From positions 2,443,001 through 2,507,000 of the forward strand of contig NZ_CP065359.1 of assembly GCF_019904295.1 (NCBI RefSeq): a stretch of DNA of 64,000 nt. The letters are read 5' to 3'. This DNA comes from Ruegeria sp. SCSIO 43209. Lineage in GTDB: Bacteria; Pseudomonadota; Alphaproteobacteria; Rhodobacterales; Rhodobacteraceae. The notes below the pieces were generated by a model, which saw only the letters and a program-made list of their open reading frames with translations, had not been told where the DNA came from and made no database searches. The translations under genes were made by a program, and so were the position numbers. Positions 53,722-63,835 of the stretch are shown here, piece after piece. Numbering within the stretch: position 1 is the stretch's first letter; each line of letters opens with the position of its first letter.

Positions 53722-55158
53722 TCAATTTACACCTTTAACCGCAGAATAAAGTCGGCGAAATTTCATCAACCGTTCGGAAAGTGCAGTCATTTCAGTGGGT
53801 TCAAACCTTTCGGTTGTGGGCGGCTGATATGCCAAATCAGCTTTCGTCAACGCGCCGAGACCACACGCCGCCAGCCGGGCTGCGCCATATGCCGGACCGG
53901 AATCCGCCCCATCAGATCGTACAATGGGTTTTCCAATCACCGGTGCGATCAAACCAAGCAACAATTCTGATCGGCTGCCGCCTCCTATGGCGGCCAATTC
54001 GGGCAGGTCGTCAATTGTGTCACCAAAACTGAGCGCTGCATCGGCAAAGCTAAACGCAATTGCCTCAACTACAGAGCGGCAGATGTCAGCACGTGTTGTT
54101 GAATCCTCCAGTCCAAAGAAACTGGCCCGAATACGTGGGTCTCCGTGCGGGCTGCGTTCACCCGTCAGATAGGGCAGAAAAATCGGAACGCGATCACCGT
54201 TGACCGTTTCAGCAAGCGCGACAACTTCGGTAGAAGTCAGCCCCAACTGATCCCCAATCCATGAAATGGGCCTTGCCCCGTTCAGCATCGCAGCCATTTG
54301 ATACCAACGATCGGGCAGCGTGTGTGCAAAAGCATGAACATAGCTTTCAGGGTTAGGCTTATAACTTCGATTAGCCGCAAATAGCTGACCGGATGTCCCA
54401 AGTGAGATGAACCCACGCCCTGGCTCGGTAGCACCCAATGACACCGCCCCTGTTGCCGCGTCCCCTCCTCCGGTCACGACGGGAATACCGGGTTTCAGCC
54501 TTGTCTCTGCCGCAGCACGTGCGGTCACTTTCCCAACAACCGTTTGACCGTCGAATACTGGCGGTAACCAGTCGGGCTTTACAAATGTGGCTTCGGTAAC
54601 AGCGGCATTCCATTTGCGCGACGCCTGATCGAGCCACATTGTTCCGGCCGCATCGGACGTATCGGTTGCCAATTCTCCATGCAGGCATAAGCCGATGTAG
54701 TCTTTGGGCAGCAGGATATGGGCAAGTCGACCGTAATGTTCGGGCTCATGTTGTCTAAGCCATGCAATCTTAGGTGCGGTAATGCCTGGCAAGGGCAGGA
54801 CACCCGCAATCTGTCCAATCTTTGGTTCGGCCGCACGCAGTTCATCACACTCGCGTGCTGATCTGCTGTCATTCCAAAGGATCGCCGGGCGGATCGGACG
54901 CAGATCGCGGTCCAGCAAAACGGCTCCATGCATTTGACCGGACAATCCGACGGCCTTGATTTCGGACAACTCAATTCGGCCCACAAGTTGGTTCAAAGCG
55001 TCTACTGTCGCCTTCCACCAAAGGTCCGGGTGCTGCTCAGACCAGCCGGGTTGGAGTGAAGATGTCTGTATCCCCACCGAAGATGTCGCGAGAATCCGGT
55101 CGCTATCCGTGTAGGCAAGCTTGACAGCCGAAGTTCCGATATCGATCCCGAGATACAC
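53722..55158 (-). CDS. xylB: Xylulokinase
   Basis: A 478-residue FGGY kinase that makes D-xylulose 5-phosphate. MYLGIDIGTSAVK, GWSEQHPDLWW, GLSGQMHGAVLLD, ILWNDSR and GGGDAATGAVSLG are the FGGY and XylB marks. It lies divergent from the LacI gene and next to the smo operon; the smo pathway makes ketoses (fructose from sorbitol or mannitol, xylulose from arabitol or xylitol). An operator for the LacI protein lies 52 bp upstream. Confidence 0.92.
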   Translation of the reverse strand: MYLGIDIGTSAVKLAYTDSDRILATSSVGIQTSSLQPGWSEQHPDLWWKATVDALNQLVGRIELSEIKAVGLSGQMHGAVLLDRDLRPIRPAILWNDSRSARECDELRAAEPKIGQIAGVLPLPGITAPKIAWLRQHEPEHYGRLAHILLPKDYIGLCLHGELATDTSDAAGTMWLDQASRKWNAAVTEATFVKPDWLPPVFDGQTVVGKVTARAAAETRLKPGIPVVTGGGDAATGAVSLGATEPGRGFISLGTSGQLFAANRSYKPNPESYVHAFAHTLPDRWYQMAAMLNGARPISWIGDQLGLTSTEVVALAETVNGDRVPIFLPYLTGERSPHGDPRIRASFFGLEDSTTRADICRSVVEAIAFSFADAALSFGDTIDDLPELAAIGGGSRSELLLGLIAPVIGKPIVRSDGADSGPAYGAARLAACGLGALTKADLAYQPPTTERFEPTEMTALSERLMKFRRLYSAVKGVN

Positions 55159-55209
55159 TCAAACCCCTCGCCCCGTTCAACTACTCGGAGACCGTCTGGC
55201 TATTGATTT

Positions 55210-55224
55210 TTTAGCGCGCGCAAA
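55210..55224. promoter_or_regulatory. LacI-type operator in the xylB-lacI gap
   Basis: TTTAGCGCGCGCAAA. It matches the site at 56315 except for a paired change (G5/C12 here, A5/T12 there), which keeps the palindrome. It lies between the divergent xylB and lacI genes. Confidence 0.7.
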
Positions 55225-55258
55225 GAATATGTAAAGATACGATAAAATCAAGGCGGCT

Positions 55259-56305
55259 ATGATCCGCAGGCAGACTAGCATGACCAAGATTAAGAATATG
55301 GAAGAGTTCGCGGCCCTCAGCGGCATTTCGCGGCCCACAGTATCCAAATATTTCCATGATCCCGAAAGTGTTCGCCCGACGACAAGGGCGCGCATCGAAG
55401 AAGCGCTCGAACGGTTTGATTACCGCCCTAACATTTATGCGGTGAACCAGAACCGAAAGCTGACCAAGAATATCGGCATCGTCGTACCCTATTTGTCTGA
55501 CCCTTTCTTTGCAGAAATCGCACGGTATCTGGAACAATCCTGCATCGCGGCGGGCTATCGACCGTCTCTCTTCAGCTCACATGGCGAGCAAAAGCTCGAG
55601 AACGAAATTCTGGACGGCCTGCAATCCCTGAAACCCGCCGGAGTTTTGCTAGCCCCTTTGGGGCGTATCTCGGACCGATCCGCGATCGAGAAATTCTGTG
55701 CCAACGTGCCAACGGTCTTGTTTGACAGTAACCTGGATGGTTTGGGGGCTGCCTTTGTTGGATCGGACAATTTCAGTTTTGTGTCACAAACGGTCGAATA
55801 CATGACCCGCACGGGCGAACCGCCATCTTTCTTTGAAATGCGTACGCCTGCGAATCCGAACGCCAACAAACGTCGAAAAGCTTATGTTGAGGTGATGGAG
55901 CGTCTCGGGTTTGAGCCTCATATCATCAAAGTCGACGGCATAGGCTGGGCATTTGAAGAAATCGGTCACCGGGGCGCGTTGAAAGTTCTGGACGAGCGTC
56001 AATTGAGGACGAATTCAGTTCTATGCAGCAATGACCGACTGGCAATTGGCTTTCTTGCGGCCTGTTACGAACAGGGGATTCGGGTCGGACGCAAGAACGA
56101 TTGCACGCTGCGCGTGGCCTCAAATGACGATCATCCGTTCGCAAAATTCACCTGCCCTTCTCTGACCACAGCTGCGCATGACTACGACAACGTAGCCGGA
56201 AGAAGTGTCGAAACGCTGTTCGAACTCATTGAAAACGGGGGAGAATTTGAGGCGCGAACAGAAACCCTTTTCCCTGCGCGGCTCGTATTAAGGAATTCGG
56301 CATAG
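55259..56305 (+). CDS. LacI-family transcriptional regulator of the polyol locus
   Basis: A 348-residue LacI protein: NMEEFAALSGISRPTVSKYFHDPESVRPTTRARIEEALERFDYRPN is the DNA-binding domain; a sugar-binding domain follows with VVPYLSDPFFAEIARYLE. It probably represses xylB and smoEFGKS-mtlK unless a polyol is present. AAGG lies ahead of ATG 55259; an ATG seven codons later (MTKIKN) is an alternative. Confidence 0.9.
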   Translation: MIRRQTSMTKIKNMEEFAALSGISRPTVSKYFHDPESVRPTTRARIEEALERFDYRPNIYAVNQNRKLTKNIGIVVPYLSDPFFAEIARYLEQSCIAAGYRPSLFSSHGEQKLENEILDGLQSLKPAGVLLAPLGRISDRSAIEKFCANVPTVLFDSNLDGLGAAFVGSDNFSFVSQTVEYMTRTGEPPSFFEMRTPANPNANKRRKAYVEVMERLGFEPHIIKVDGIGWAFEEIGHRGALKVLDERQLRTNSVLCSNDRLAIGFLAACYEQGIRVGRKNDCTLRVASNDDHPFAKFTCPSLTTAAHDYDNVAGRSVETLFELIENGGEFEARTETLFPARLVLRNSA

Positions 56306-56314
56306 CTCGATAAT

Positions 56315-56329
56315 TTTAACGCGCGTAAA
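56315..56329. promoter_or_regulatory. LacI-type operator upstream of smoE
   Basis: TTTAACGCGCGTAAA, the partner of the site at 55210. A TTGACG (56337-56342) follows 7 bp on; an 18-bp spacing would give TACGCT as -10, a weak match. The operator lies 71 bp before the smoE start. Confidence 0.7.
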
Positions 56330-56400
56330 GTTTTTATTGACGGCGCGACAATTTACACTCTACGCTCTCTGCACCACATCCAAGCTCAGGGAGGACAGGG

Positions 56401-57705
56401 ATGTATCTCAAGCACGCACTTCGCGCGGCGACTGCATTGACATTCGTCGCTACGGCCGCAGCCCACGCGCAATCCATCACGATCGCCACCGTGAATAATG
56501 GCGACATGATCCGGATGCAGGGCTATACTGACAAATTCACCGAAGCGACCGGTATCGACGTCGAATGGGTAACGCTGGAAGAGAACGTGCTGCGTCAGCG
56601 CGTCACCACCGACATCACGACCAAGGGCGGTCAGTTCGACATCATGACCATCGGCATGTACGAGACGCCCATCTGGGGCGCGAATGGCTGGTTGGTTCCG
56701 CTAGATGGTTTGTCCGAAGACTACGATGTCGGGGACATTCTGCCCGCAATGGCGGGGGGCCTAAGCCATGAAGGGACGCTGTACGCAGCGCCATTCTATG
56801 GTGAAAGCTCGATGATCATGTACCGCACTGACCTGATGGAACAGGCCGGCCTTGAAATGCCCGACGCGCCTACCTGGCAATTCATCCGCGAAGCTGCCGC
56901 TGCGATGACGGATCGGGACAATGACATCAACGGTATCTGCCTACGTGGCAAGGCTGGTTGGGGTGAAGGCGGCGCCTTTATCACCGTGACAGGCAATTCC
57001 TTCGGCGCGCGCTGGTTTGACGAGGATTGGAAGCCCCAGTTCGATCAGCCGGAATGGAAAGAAGCGCTCACTTTCTTCGTCGACATGATGAATGAATCTG
57101 GCCCTGCAGGCTTCGCCACCAATGGGTTCAATGAAAACCTGTCGTTGTTCCAGCAGGGCAAGTGTGGCATGTGGATCGACGCAACCGTCGCGGCATCCTT
57201 CGTGACCAATCCTGACGACTCAACAGTGGCAGACAAGGTTGGTTTTGCACTGGCACCGAACTCGGAAGGCGTAGATAAACGCGCCAATTGGTTGTGGGCC
57301 TGGGCGCTAGCGATCCCAGCGGGCACGCAGCAAGAGGACGCGGCAAAGCAATTCATCGAATGGGCGACCTCGAAAGACTACATTGAGTTGGTGGCCGAAA
57401 ATGAAGGCTGGGCCAATGTGCCGCCGGGTGCGCGAACCTCGCTCTATGAGAACCCGAACTACAAGGAAGTTCCCTTTGCGAACATGACCTTAGAGTCGAT
57501 CCTGATGGCCGATCCACAGAATTGCTGCGCACAGCCGACGCCATACACGGGTATCCAGTTCGTCGCGATCCCCGAGTTTGCCGGTATCGCTACGCAAGTA
57601 AGTCAGGAGTTCTCGGCAGTTTATGCCGGACAGCAGTCAGTGGACGAAGCACTCGCCAAAGCGCAGGCCTTCACCACCGAAGAAATGGAAGCCGCAGGCT
57701 ACTGA
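56401..57705 (+). CDS. smoE: Sorbitol/mannitol ABC transporter, substrate-binding protein
   Basis: A 434-residue periplasmic binding protein of the extracellular family 1. Signal peptide ALTFVATAAAHAQ; SITIATVNNGDMIRMQGYTDKF at the start. The rest (FDIMTIGMYETPIWGANGWLVPLDGL, NCCAQPTPYTGIQF) is typical of the SmoE/mannitol group. It is the first and likely most abundant product of the operon; a hairpin follows it. Confidence 0.92.
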   Translation: MYLKHALRAATALTFVATAAAHAQSITIATVNNGDMIRMQGYTDKFTEATGIDVEWVTLEENVLRQRVTTDITTKGGQFDIMTIGMYETPIWGANGWLVPLDGLSEDYDVGDILPAMAGGLSHEGTLYAAPFYGESSMIMYRTDLMEQAGLEMPDAPTWQFIREAAAAMTDRDNDINGICLRGKAGWGEGGAFITVTGNSFGARWFDEDWKPQFDQPEWKEALTFFVDMMNESGPAGFATNGFNENLSLFQQGKCGMWIDATVAASFVTNPDDSTVADKVGFALAPNSEGVDKRANWLWAWALAIPAGTQQEDAAKQFIEWATSKDYIELVAENEGWANVPPGARTSLYENPNYKEVPFANMTLESILMADPQNCCAQPTPYTGIQFVAIPEFAGIATQVSQEFSAVYAGQQSVDEALAKAQAFTTEEMEAAGY

Positions 57706-57721
57706 GGCATCCCTCCCCGGC

Positions 57722-57745
57722 GGGCGGGCAGAGGTCTGCCCCCCG
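57722..57745 (+). promoter_or_regulatory. Hairpin after smoE
   Basis: GGGCAG-AGGT-CTGCCC with G/C extension on both sides, in the 109-bp gap between smoE and smoF and without a T-run. Such structures stabilise the mRNA of a binding-protein gene and reduce that of the following permease. Confidence 0.5.
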
Positions 57746-57814
57746 CTCTACCCTTCCACAACTCGCGTTTTTCTCGCAGGCTTTGGTTATGCCTGAACAG
57801 AGAGGGTTTGCGTC

Positions 57815-58681
57815 ATGGCAACTCAACATTCCCGATCCGTCGCGCGCCTGATGATGGCACCCGCAGTGGTCCTGCTACTTGGCTGGATGCTCGTGCCCCT
57901 GACGATGACGCTGTATTTTTCCTTCAAGAAGTATCTGCCCCTTCGCGGTGGCGACTTGGGCTGGGTCGGGTTCGACAACTATGTCCGGTTCGTCTCGTCC
58001 AGCTCCTTCTGGCCCGCGGTGCAAGCGACGTTGATGATCGTAGGCGGCGTCTTGGTGATCACCGTAATTCTAGGCATTCTACTAGCGATGCTGCTGGATC
58101 AACCCATGTGGGGTCAGGGCGTTGTCCGTATCCTCGTGATCGCTCCCTTCTTTGTCATGCCCACGGTGTCTGCGTTGGTGTGGAAGAACATGTTCATGGA
58201 TCCTGTGAATGGGTTGCTGGCCCATCTATGGCGCTTTTTCGGGGCCGAGCCGATCTCATGGCTATCCGAGGCCTCGATGACTTCGATCATCATGATCGTC
58301 TCATGGCAGTGGCTACCCTTCGCGACACTGATCCTGCTGACCGCAATTCAGTCACTGGACAGTGAACAGCTGGAAGCAGCCGAAATGGATGGTGCGCCAG
58401 TCCTGAAACGCTTTTATCACATCGTCCTGCCACATCTGAGCCGCGCGATAACCATCGTGATCCTGATCCAGACGATCTTTCTTCTGTCGATCTTCGCCGA
58501 AATCTTCGTGACCACCGGCGGCGCCTTCGGCACCCGAACCCTCACCTACCTGATATTCCAGCGCGTGCTGGAAAGCCAGAATGTCGGCCTTGGATCAGCC
58601 GGAGGTGTCTACGCCATCATCCTTGCCAATATCGTTGCCATCTTCCTGATGCGCATCGTCGGCAAAAACCTGGACGCGTGA
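57815..58681 (+). CDS. smoF: Sorbitol/mannitol ABC transporter, permease
   Basis: A 288-residue MalF-type inner-membrane protein with six helices. The EAA loop EAAEMDGAPVLKRFYHIVLPHL is in place. Works with SmoG, SmoK and SmoE. Confidence 0.93.
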   Translation: MATQHSRSVARLMMAPAVVLLLGWMLVPLTMTLYFSFKKYLPLRGGDLGWVGFDNYVRFVSSSSFWPAVQATLMIVGGVLVITVILGILLAMLLDQPMWGQGVVRILVIAPFFVMPTVSALVWKNMFMDPVNGLLAHLWRFFGAEPISWLSEASMTSIIMIVSWQWLPFATLILLTAIQSLDSEQLEAAEMDGAPVLKRFYHIVLPHLSRAITIVILIQTIFLLSIFAEIFVTTGGAFGTRTLTYLIFQRVLESQNVGLGSAGGVYAIILANIVAIFLMRIVGKNLDA

Positions 58682-58693
58682 GGAGGAACGACC

Positions 58694-59524
58694 ATGGCCC
58701 GCGCCGTCACATCCCGTCGTAAATCGCTGAACACCGCCCTTGCCTGGGCCGTTGGTCTGCTGATCTTTTTCCCGATCCTCTGGACGATCCTGACCAGCTT
58801 CAAAACCGAAGCTCAGGCGATCGCCAGCCCACCGCTGTTCCTGAACTTCGATTGGACGCTCGAGAACTATGCAATCGTACAGGAACGCTCGGATTACATG
58901 CGGTTCCTGTGGAATTCGGTGATCATCGCAGGTGGATCAACCATTCTGGGCGTGATCATCGCAGTGCCCGCAGCATGGGCCATGGCCTTCGTGCCGTCCA
59001 AGCGTACCAAGGACATCCTGCTGTGGATGCTGTCCACCAAGATGCTGCCCGCGGTGGGTGTTCTCTACCCGATCTATCTGCTGTTCATCCGGTTGGGTCT
59101 ACTGGACACGCGCGGAGGGCTGGTCGTGGTGCTGATGCTGATCAACCTGCCGATCATCGTCTGGATGCTTTACACCTATTTCCGTGAAATCCCCGGTGAG
59201 ATTCTGGAAGCCGCCCGGATGGATGGTGCCACGCTGAAAGAAGAAATCCTCTATGTGTTGACACCCATGGCCGTGCCCGGCATCGCCTCGACCGTGCTAC
59301 TGAACTTCATTCTTGCCTGGAACGAGGCATTCTGGACGCTCAACCTGACTGCCGTTGACGCAGCGCCGCTTACCGCATTCATCGCCAGCTATTCCAGCCC
59401 CGAAGGCCTGTTCTTCGCCAAGCTCAGCGCGGCATCGACCATGGCGATCGCACCAATCCTCATCCTTGGCTGGTTCAGCCAGAAACAACTTGTCCGCGGC
59501 CTGACTTTCGGCGCTGTGAAATAA
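58694..59524 (+). CDS. smoG: Sorbitol/mannitol ABC transporter, permease
   Basis: A 276-residue MalG-type protein with six helices and the EAA loop [33 protein letters not shown] precedes the ATG. The second half of the transporter channel. Confidence 0.93.
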   Translation: MARAVTSRRKSLNTALAWAVGLLIFFPILWTILTSFKTEAQAIASPPLFLNFDWTLENYAIVQERSDYMRFLWNSVIIAGGSTILGVIIAVPAAWAMAFVPSKRTKDILLWMLSTKMLPAVGVLYPIYLLFIRLGLLDTRGGLVVVLMLINLPIIVWMLYTYFREIPGEILEAARMDGATLKEEILYVLTPMAVPGIASTVLLNFILAWNEAFWTLNLTAVDAAPLTAFIASYSSPEGLFFAKLSAASTMAIAPILILGWFSQKQLVRGLTFGAVK

Positions 59525-59535
59525 GGAAGACGACT

Positions 59536-60540
59536 ATGGGACGTATCCAACTCAAGTCAGTGACCAAAAGCTTCGGTGACGTAGAGGTCATTCCACCACT
59601 AGATTTGACTATCGAGGACGGTGAATTCACCGTCTTCGTCGGGCCCTCTGGTTGTGGCAAGTCCACGCTGTTGCGGCTCATTGCGGGGCTAGAGGACATC
59701 ACTTCGGGCTCCATCGACATTGATGGCGCGGATGCAACCGACGTACCGCCCGCCAAACGTGGTCTGGCAATGGTGTTCCAGTCTTATGCTTTGTACCCGC
59801 ATATGAGTGTGCGCAAGAACATCGCCTTTCCCTTGCGTATGGCCAAGCTGGATCAGGCCGAAATCGACAAGCGTGTCGAAGGCGCGGCAAGCGTCCTGAA
59901 CCTGAGCGATTATCTCGACCGCCGCCCGGGGCAGCTTTCCGGTGGGCAACGCCAGCGCGTTGCCATTGGTCGCGCCATTGTTCGTGAGCCCGCGGCATTC
60001 CTGTTCGACGAGCCCCTTTCAAACCTAGACGCGGCGCTGCGCGTTGGCATGCGGCTGGAGATCAGCGAACTGCACGAACGTCTGGCGACAACGATGATCT
60101 ACGTGACGCACGATCAGGTTGAAGCCATGACAATGGCCGACAAGATCGTCGTGCTTCAAGCCGGTGTGATCGAACAGGTCGGCAGCCCGCTTGAATTATA
60201 TCGGACGCCGCGCAACTTGTTTGTTGCAGGGTTCATCGGCTCGCCCAAAATGAACTTCATCGAAGGACCAGAGGCGGCGAAACACGGAGCACAAACAATC
60301 GGTATTCGCCCGGAACACATCGCGGTTTCGGAAACTGAAGGCGAATGGTCCGGGATCGTCAGCGTTTCAGAACACTTGGGATCGGACACCTTTTTTCACG
60401 TCCACGAGACCGGCCTGGCCGAAACCATTACCGTCCGCGCAGATGGTGAGGTCGGCTTCCGCCATGGGGATCGAATTCACCTGACACCGCGTGCAGATGT
60501 CATCCATCGGTTTGATGCGAAAGGCTTGCGGATCGAATGA
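59536..60540 (+). CDS. smoK: Sorbitol/mannitol ABC transporter, ATP-binding protein
   Basis: A 334-residue MalK/UgpC-type ATPase. Walker [10 protein letters not shown] (36-44), [15 protein letters not shown], Walker [13 protein letters not shown], and a C-terminal TOBE domain ([10 protein letters not shown]). It energises the importer. Its stop overlaps smoS (ATGA). Confidence 0.93.
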   Translation: MGRIQLKSVTKSFGDVEVIPPLDLTIEDGEFTVFVGPSGCGKSTLLRLIAGLEDITSGSIDIDGADATDVPPAKRGLAMVFQSYALYPHMSVRKNIAFPLRMAKLDQAEIDKRVEGAASVLNLSDYLDRRPGQLSGGQRQRVAIGRAIVREPAAFLFDEPLSNLDAALRVGMRLEISELHERLATTMIYVTHDQVEAMTMADKIVVLQAGVIEQVGSPLELYRTPRNLFVAGFIGSPKMNFIEGPEAAKHGAQTIGIRPEHIAVSETEGEWSGIVSVSEHLGSDTFFHVHETGLAETITVRADGEVGFRHGDRIHLTPRADVIHRFDAKGLRIE

Positions 60541-61310
60541 CACGCTTGGCAGGCAAAACCGCCCTGATCACCGGGGCTGCGCGAGGCATCGGATTGGCCT
60601 TTGCCAAAGCTTATGTTGCAGAAGGCGCGCGTGTTGCCATCGCCGACATCGACATCCAGCGTGCGAAAGACGCCGCCGCAGAATTGGGTCAGGTTGCATT
60701 CGCCATCGAGATGGACGTGACAAACCAACAAAGCATAGATGAGGCCGTCGCAAGAGCCGCTACACATTTCGGCCCTATCGACATTCTGATCAACAATGCG
60801 GCAATCTTCACCGCCGCCCCAATCGTTGAGATTGATCGGGAAGACTACAACCGCGTGTTTGACATCAACGTCTCGGGTGCTTTGTTCACGATGCAAGCGG
60901 TCGCCCGGCACATGATCGAGCACGGGACCAAAGGTCGGATCATCAACATGGCATCTCAGGCTGGGCGAAGGGGGGAACCTTTGGTCGCGGTTTACTGCGC
61001 CAGCAAGGCGGCGATCATATCGCTGACCCAATCGGCAGGGCTGAACCTGATCGCTCATGGGATCAACGTGAACGCAATTGCTCCGGGTGTTGTTGATGGC
61101 GAGCATTGGGACGGCGTTGATGCGTTCTTTGCAAAACATGAAGATAAACCGCTCGGCCAAAAGAAACGCGAAGTGGCGGCAGCTGTTCCCTATGGGCGGA
61201 TGGGTCGCGCAGAGGATCTGACCGGGATGGCTGTATTTCTGGCCTCTGACGAAGCCAGGTACATTGTCGCCCAGACATATAACGTCGATGGCGGAAACTG
61301 GATGAGCTGA
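60537..61310 (+). CDS. smoS: Sorbitol dehydrogenase, short-chain type
   Basis: A 257-residue SDR that oxidises D-sorbitol to D-fructose (or galactitol/iditol). [14 protein letters not shown] binds NAD; NNAAIF; Ser in [11 protein letters not shown] and YCASK (Tyr-x-x-x-Lys) give the catalytic triad. It overlaps smoK (ATGA) and mtlK (TGATG). Confidence 0.93.
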   Translation: MTRLAGKTALITGAARGIGLAFAKAYVAEGARVAIADIDIQRAKDAAAELGQVAFAIEMDVTNQQSIDEAVARAATHFGPIDILINNAAIFTAAPIVEIDREDYNRVFDINVSGALFTMQAVARHMIEHGTKGRIINMASQAGRRGEPLVAVYCASKAAIISLTQSAGLNLIAHGINVNAIAPGVVDGEHWDGVDAFFAKHEDKPLGQKKREVAAAVPYGRMGRAEDLTGMAVFLASDEARYIVAQTYNVDGGNWMS

Positions 61311-62809
61311 TGAATCCTGTGGCAAACGCAAATCCTGCAGTACATCTAAGGCGAGATAACCTTTCAAACCTGCCGACAACTGTCAGGACCCCATCTTACA
61401 GGTGCTCGGACCTGACGCCCGGCATTGTCCATATCGGTCTTGGGAATTTTCACCGCGCGCATCAGGCTTGGTATATCCATCAGTTGATGCAGCAAGGTCA
61501 GGCCCACGACTGGGCAATCATCGGAGCCGGTGTGCGAAGCTACGATTCCGAGATGCGAGGGCGTCTGCTGGCGCAGGACTGCTTGACGACATTGATCGAA
61601 CTGGACCCGAAAGGGATGTCCGCCCAGGTAATTGGTCCGATGATCGATTATCTTCCGGTCGAGGCAGGCAATGCAGCGTTGATCCGCAAGATGTCCGAGC
61701 CTTCCATCAAGATTGTGTCTTTGACAGTGACCGAAGGTGGATATTACCGAGATGCCAACACGGGTGCCCTCGACACAGATCACCAAGAAATTCTTCATGA
61801 TGCAGCAAATCCAAACCAGCCGCGCACGGCCTTCGGTGCGATCATTGCGGCGCTCAAGCAGCGCAGGGCGCAGGGCATCAAACCCTTCACCGCGCTGAGC
61901 TGCGATAACCTTAAGGATAATGGCGTGATCCTGAGGAACTGCGTTGTCGGTCTAGCACGCCTGTCTGACCCTGCTCTGGCCGACTGGATAGACCAGAACG
62001 GCGCATTCCCCAATTCAATGGTGGATTGCATCGTGCCCGCTACAACAGACCAAGTGATATCACAATGCCACGCACTTGGCGTCGATGACCAAGCACCCGT
62101 ATCGCACGAGAACTATCGCCAATGGGTGATCGAGGACGATTTCTGCGCCGGGCGCCCACCCCTTGAACAGGTTGGCGTCACGCTGACCCGTGATGTCCAA
62201 AGCTATGAGACGATGAAACTGCGCATTTTGAACGGCGGTCACCAGTTGCTTGCTAATGTCGGCGAAATACTTAATGTCCCGACAATTTCGGATTGCATGC
62301 AGGACCGGGATATCCTGGCGTTTTTCAGAAAGGTCCAAGAAGAAGAAATTCTGCCTCATGTCGCAGCCGTCCCCGGAGCGACTGCAAATGAATACCTTGA
62401 GCAGGTTGAGACGCGATTTGCAAATACGGCCATTCACGACACGACGCGCCGGGTTGCTTTCGATGGATCGGCGCGACACCCCGGGTTCTTGCTGCCGTCA
62501 CTTCGTGATGCACTTGCGGCAGGCTCTTCCATAAGCGGGCTCGCGCTGGCCGAAGCTTTCTGGTGCCGGATGTGTGCAGGATACCGTGAAGATGGCTCCG
62601 AAATCGCCCCCAATGACCCCCAATGGGAGAGTCTACAGAAAGCTTCGCTGGCTTCCAAAGACGATCCAGAACTCTGGGTCGGCCAGCAACACTATAGCGA
62701 TGCTTGCGCCCTCGGCGCAGGCTTTCCCAGAGCTTTTGCCTTCTGGCTAACTACGATCTGGAAACACGGCAGTCGGGCAGCTATCGCGGAATATATCAAT
62801 CGCAGTTGA
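61310..62809 (+). CDS. mtlK: Mannitol 2-dehydrogenase
   Basis: A 499-residue polyol-specific long-chain dehydrogenase that turns D-mannitol into D-fructose. IVHIGLGNFHRAHQAWYIHQLM at the start is the NAD-binding signature, FTALSCDNLKDNG and the KxxxxNxxH helix MKLRILNGGHQLLANVGE carry catalytic residues. It is the last gene of the operon. Confidence 0.94.
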   Translation: MNPVANANPAVHLRRDNLSNLPTTVRTPSYRCSDLTPGIVHIGLGNFHRAHQAWYIHQLMQQGQAHDWAIIGAGVRSYDSEMRGRLLAQDCLTTLIELDPKGMSAQVIGPMIDYLPVEAGNAALIRKMSEPSIKIVSLTVTEGGYYRDANTGALDTDHQEILHDAANPNQPRTAFGAIIAALKQRRAQGIKPFTALSCDNLKDNGVILRNCVVGLARLSDPALADWIDQNGAFPNSMVDCIVPATTDQVISQCHALGVDDQAPVSHENYRQWVIEDDFCAGRPPLEQVGVTLTRDVQSYETMKLRILNGGHQLLANVGEILNVPTISDCMQDRDILAFFRKVQEEEILPHVAAVPGATANEYLEQVETRFANTAIHDTTRRVAFDGSARHPGFLLPSLRDALAAGSSISGLALAEAFWCRMCAGYREDGSEIAPNDPQWESLQKASLASKDDPELWVGQQHYSDACALGAGFPRAFAFWLTTIWKHGSRAAIAEYINRS

Positions 62810-63226
62810 GCCCTTTTCTGAACGCGCTTTGCAGAGCAGGGTCAGTCGCCGATACGAATATCGAGCGACACAGTATTCAGCCATCCGGCCTTAGCGAAGC
62901 CGTTGATTTTGATACGACCCCAATACCCACTACGCGCAAGTTTTGCGATTTTCGCCTATAAGTTCTTCCATCATGTCCACGCATCCGAGAAGTTGTCATC
63001 GAATTTAAGCGCAAACCAAGTCGGCGGAGAGCCCTTAAAGGATCAAAATGAGCGACGCCTCATTTAACGCACAGGTCGTGTAGCGGCCCTTCATTCGTGT
63101 TATCAATTGTGTCAACCAGAGGATTGGTTGCTTTTTTCGACAATAGTTGCCCGCTTAGACGAGACACTGCTTAAACTAAAAATCAGAATTACTTCGCTTT
63201 GCGTCGATGAATAAAGTAGTCAACAA
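62810..63226. other. Gap after mtlK with a possible decayed gene
   Basis: About 417 bp without an intact gene. The minus strand at 62842-63039 reads like a broken coding stretch (listed separately). No terminator for the smo operon is obvious. Confidence 0.5.
62842..63039 (-). pseudogene. Possible decayed coding fragment with two stops
   Basis: A 66-codon minus-strand frame reads FKGSPPTWFALKFDDNFSDA, then two stop codons close together, then AKIAKLARSGYWGRIKINGF and AKAGWLNTVSLDIRIGD before a final TGA. Residue use is protein-like throughout, so this may be a gene remnant. No family was recognised. Confidence 0.35.
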
Positions 63227-63835
63227 GTGCGAGACCAGAACATCAGCCCAACCTTCTATTTGCTTCGTCACGGCGAGACCGAATGGAACTCCCAAAAACG
63301 GAGGCAAGGACGTCGGGACTCGCCCCTGACCGACCGAGGCATTCGTCAAGCATTGGCAAACGCAAGTAAACTACGAAGCCGCCTTTCTTTCGATCATTCG
63401 CTTTCAATATTTTCGAGCCCGCTTGGCCGAGCTGCACAGACAGCATCAATCGTGATCAAGGAACTAGGTCTGCCGCCAGAAATCATCGAGTACGAGACCA
63501 GTTTGGTGGAATGCAGTTTCGGGCAATGGGAAGGATTGACTGAAAAAGAGATCACTCGACAGTTTCCCAAGGAATGGGAAGCGCGATGCTCTGATCGCTG
63601 GAATTATCCACCCCCGGGTGGAGAGTCCTATGCTGACGTGCACAATCGTGTTTCCTCATGGTATTCGAGCAGCTCGTTCGAAGGAACAGTGATAATTGTT
63701 GGCCACGGATTAACATCCCGCGTGTTTCGAGGAATCTTCCTGGGCCTATCCGCACAAGAGGTATTTGAATTGAACGAACCTCAAGACGGCTTCATCAGGT
63801 TGCAAGACGGACATTCAGCCTACATTGAACACTAA
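63227..63835 (+). CDS. Histidine phosphatase family protein (phosphoglycerate mutase-like)
   Basis: A 202-residue phosphatase with the RHGETEWN motif (phospho-His), SSPLGRAAQTA, the Glu in SLVECSFGQWEG, and VGHG near the end. It removes phosphate from small molecules; the substrate is unknown. The GTG start at 63227 is the only suitable one. Upstream AT-rich DNA and a decayed stretch separate it from mtlK. Confidence 0.88.
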   Translation: MRDQNISPTFYLLRHGETEWNSQKRRQGRRDSPLTDRGIRQALANASKLRSRLSFDHSLSIFSSPLGRAAQTASIVIKELGLPPEIIEYETSLVECSFGQWEGLTEKEITRQFPKEWEARCSDRWNYPPPGGESYADVHNRVSSWYSSSSFEGTVIIVGHGLTSRVFRGIFLGLSAQEVFELNEPQDGFIRLQDGHSAYIEH

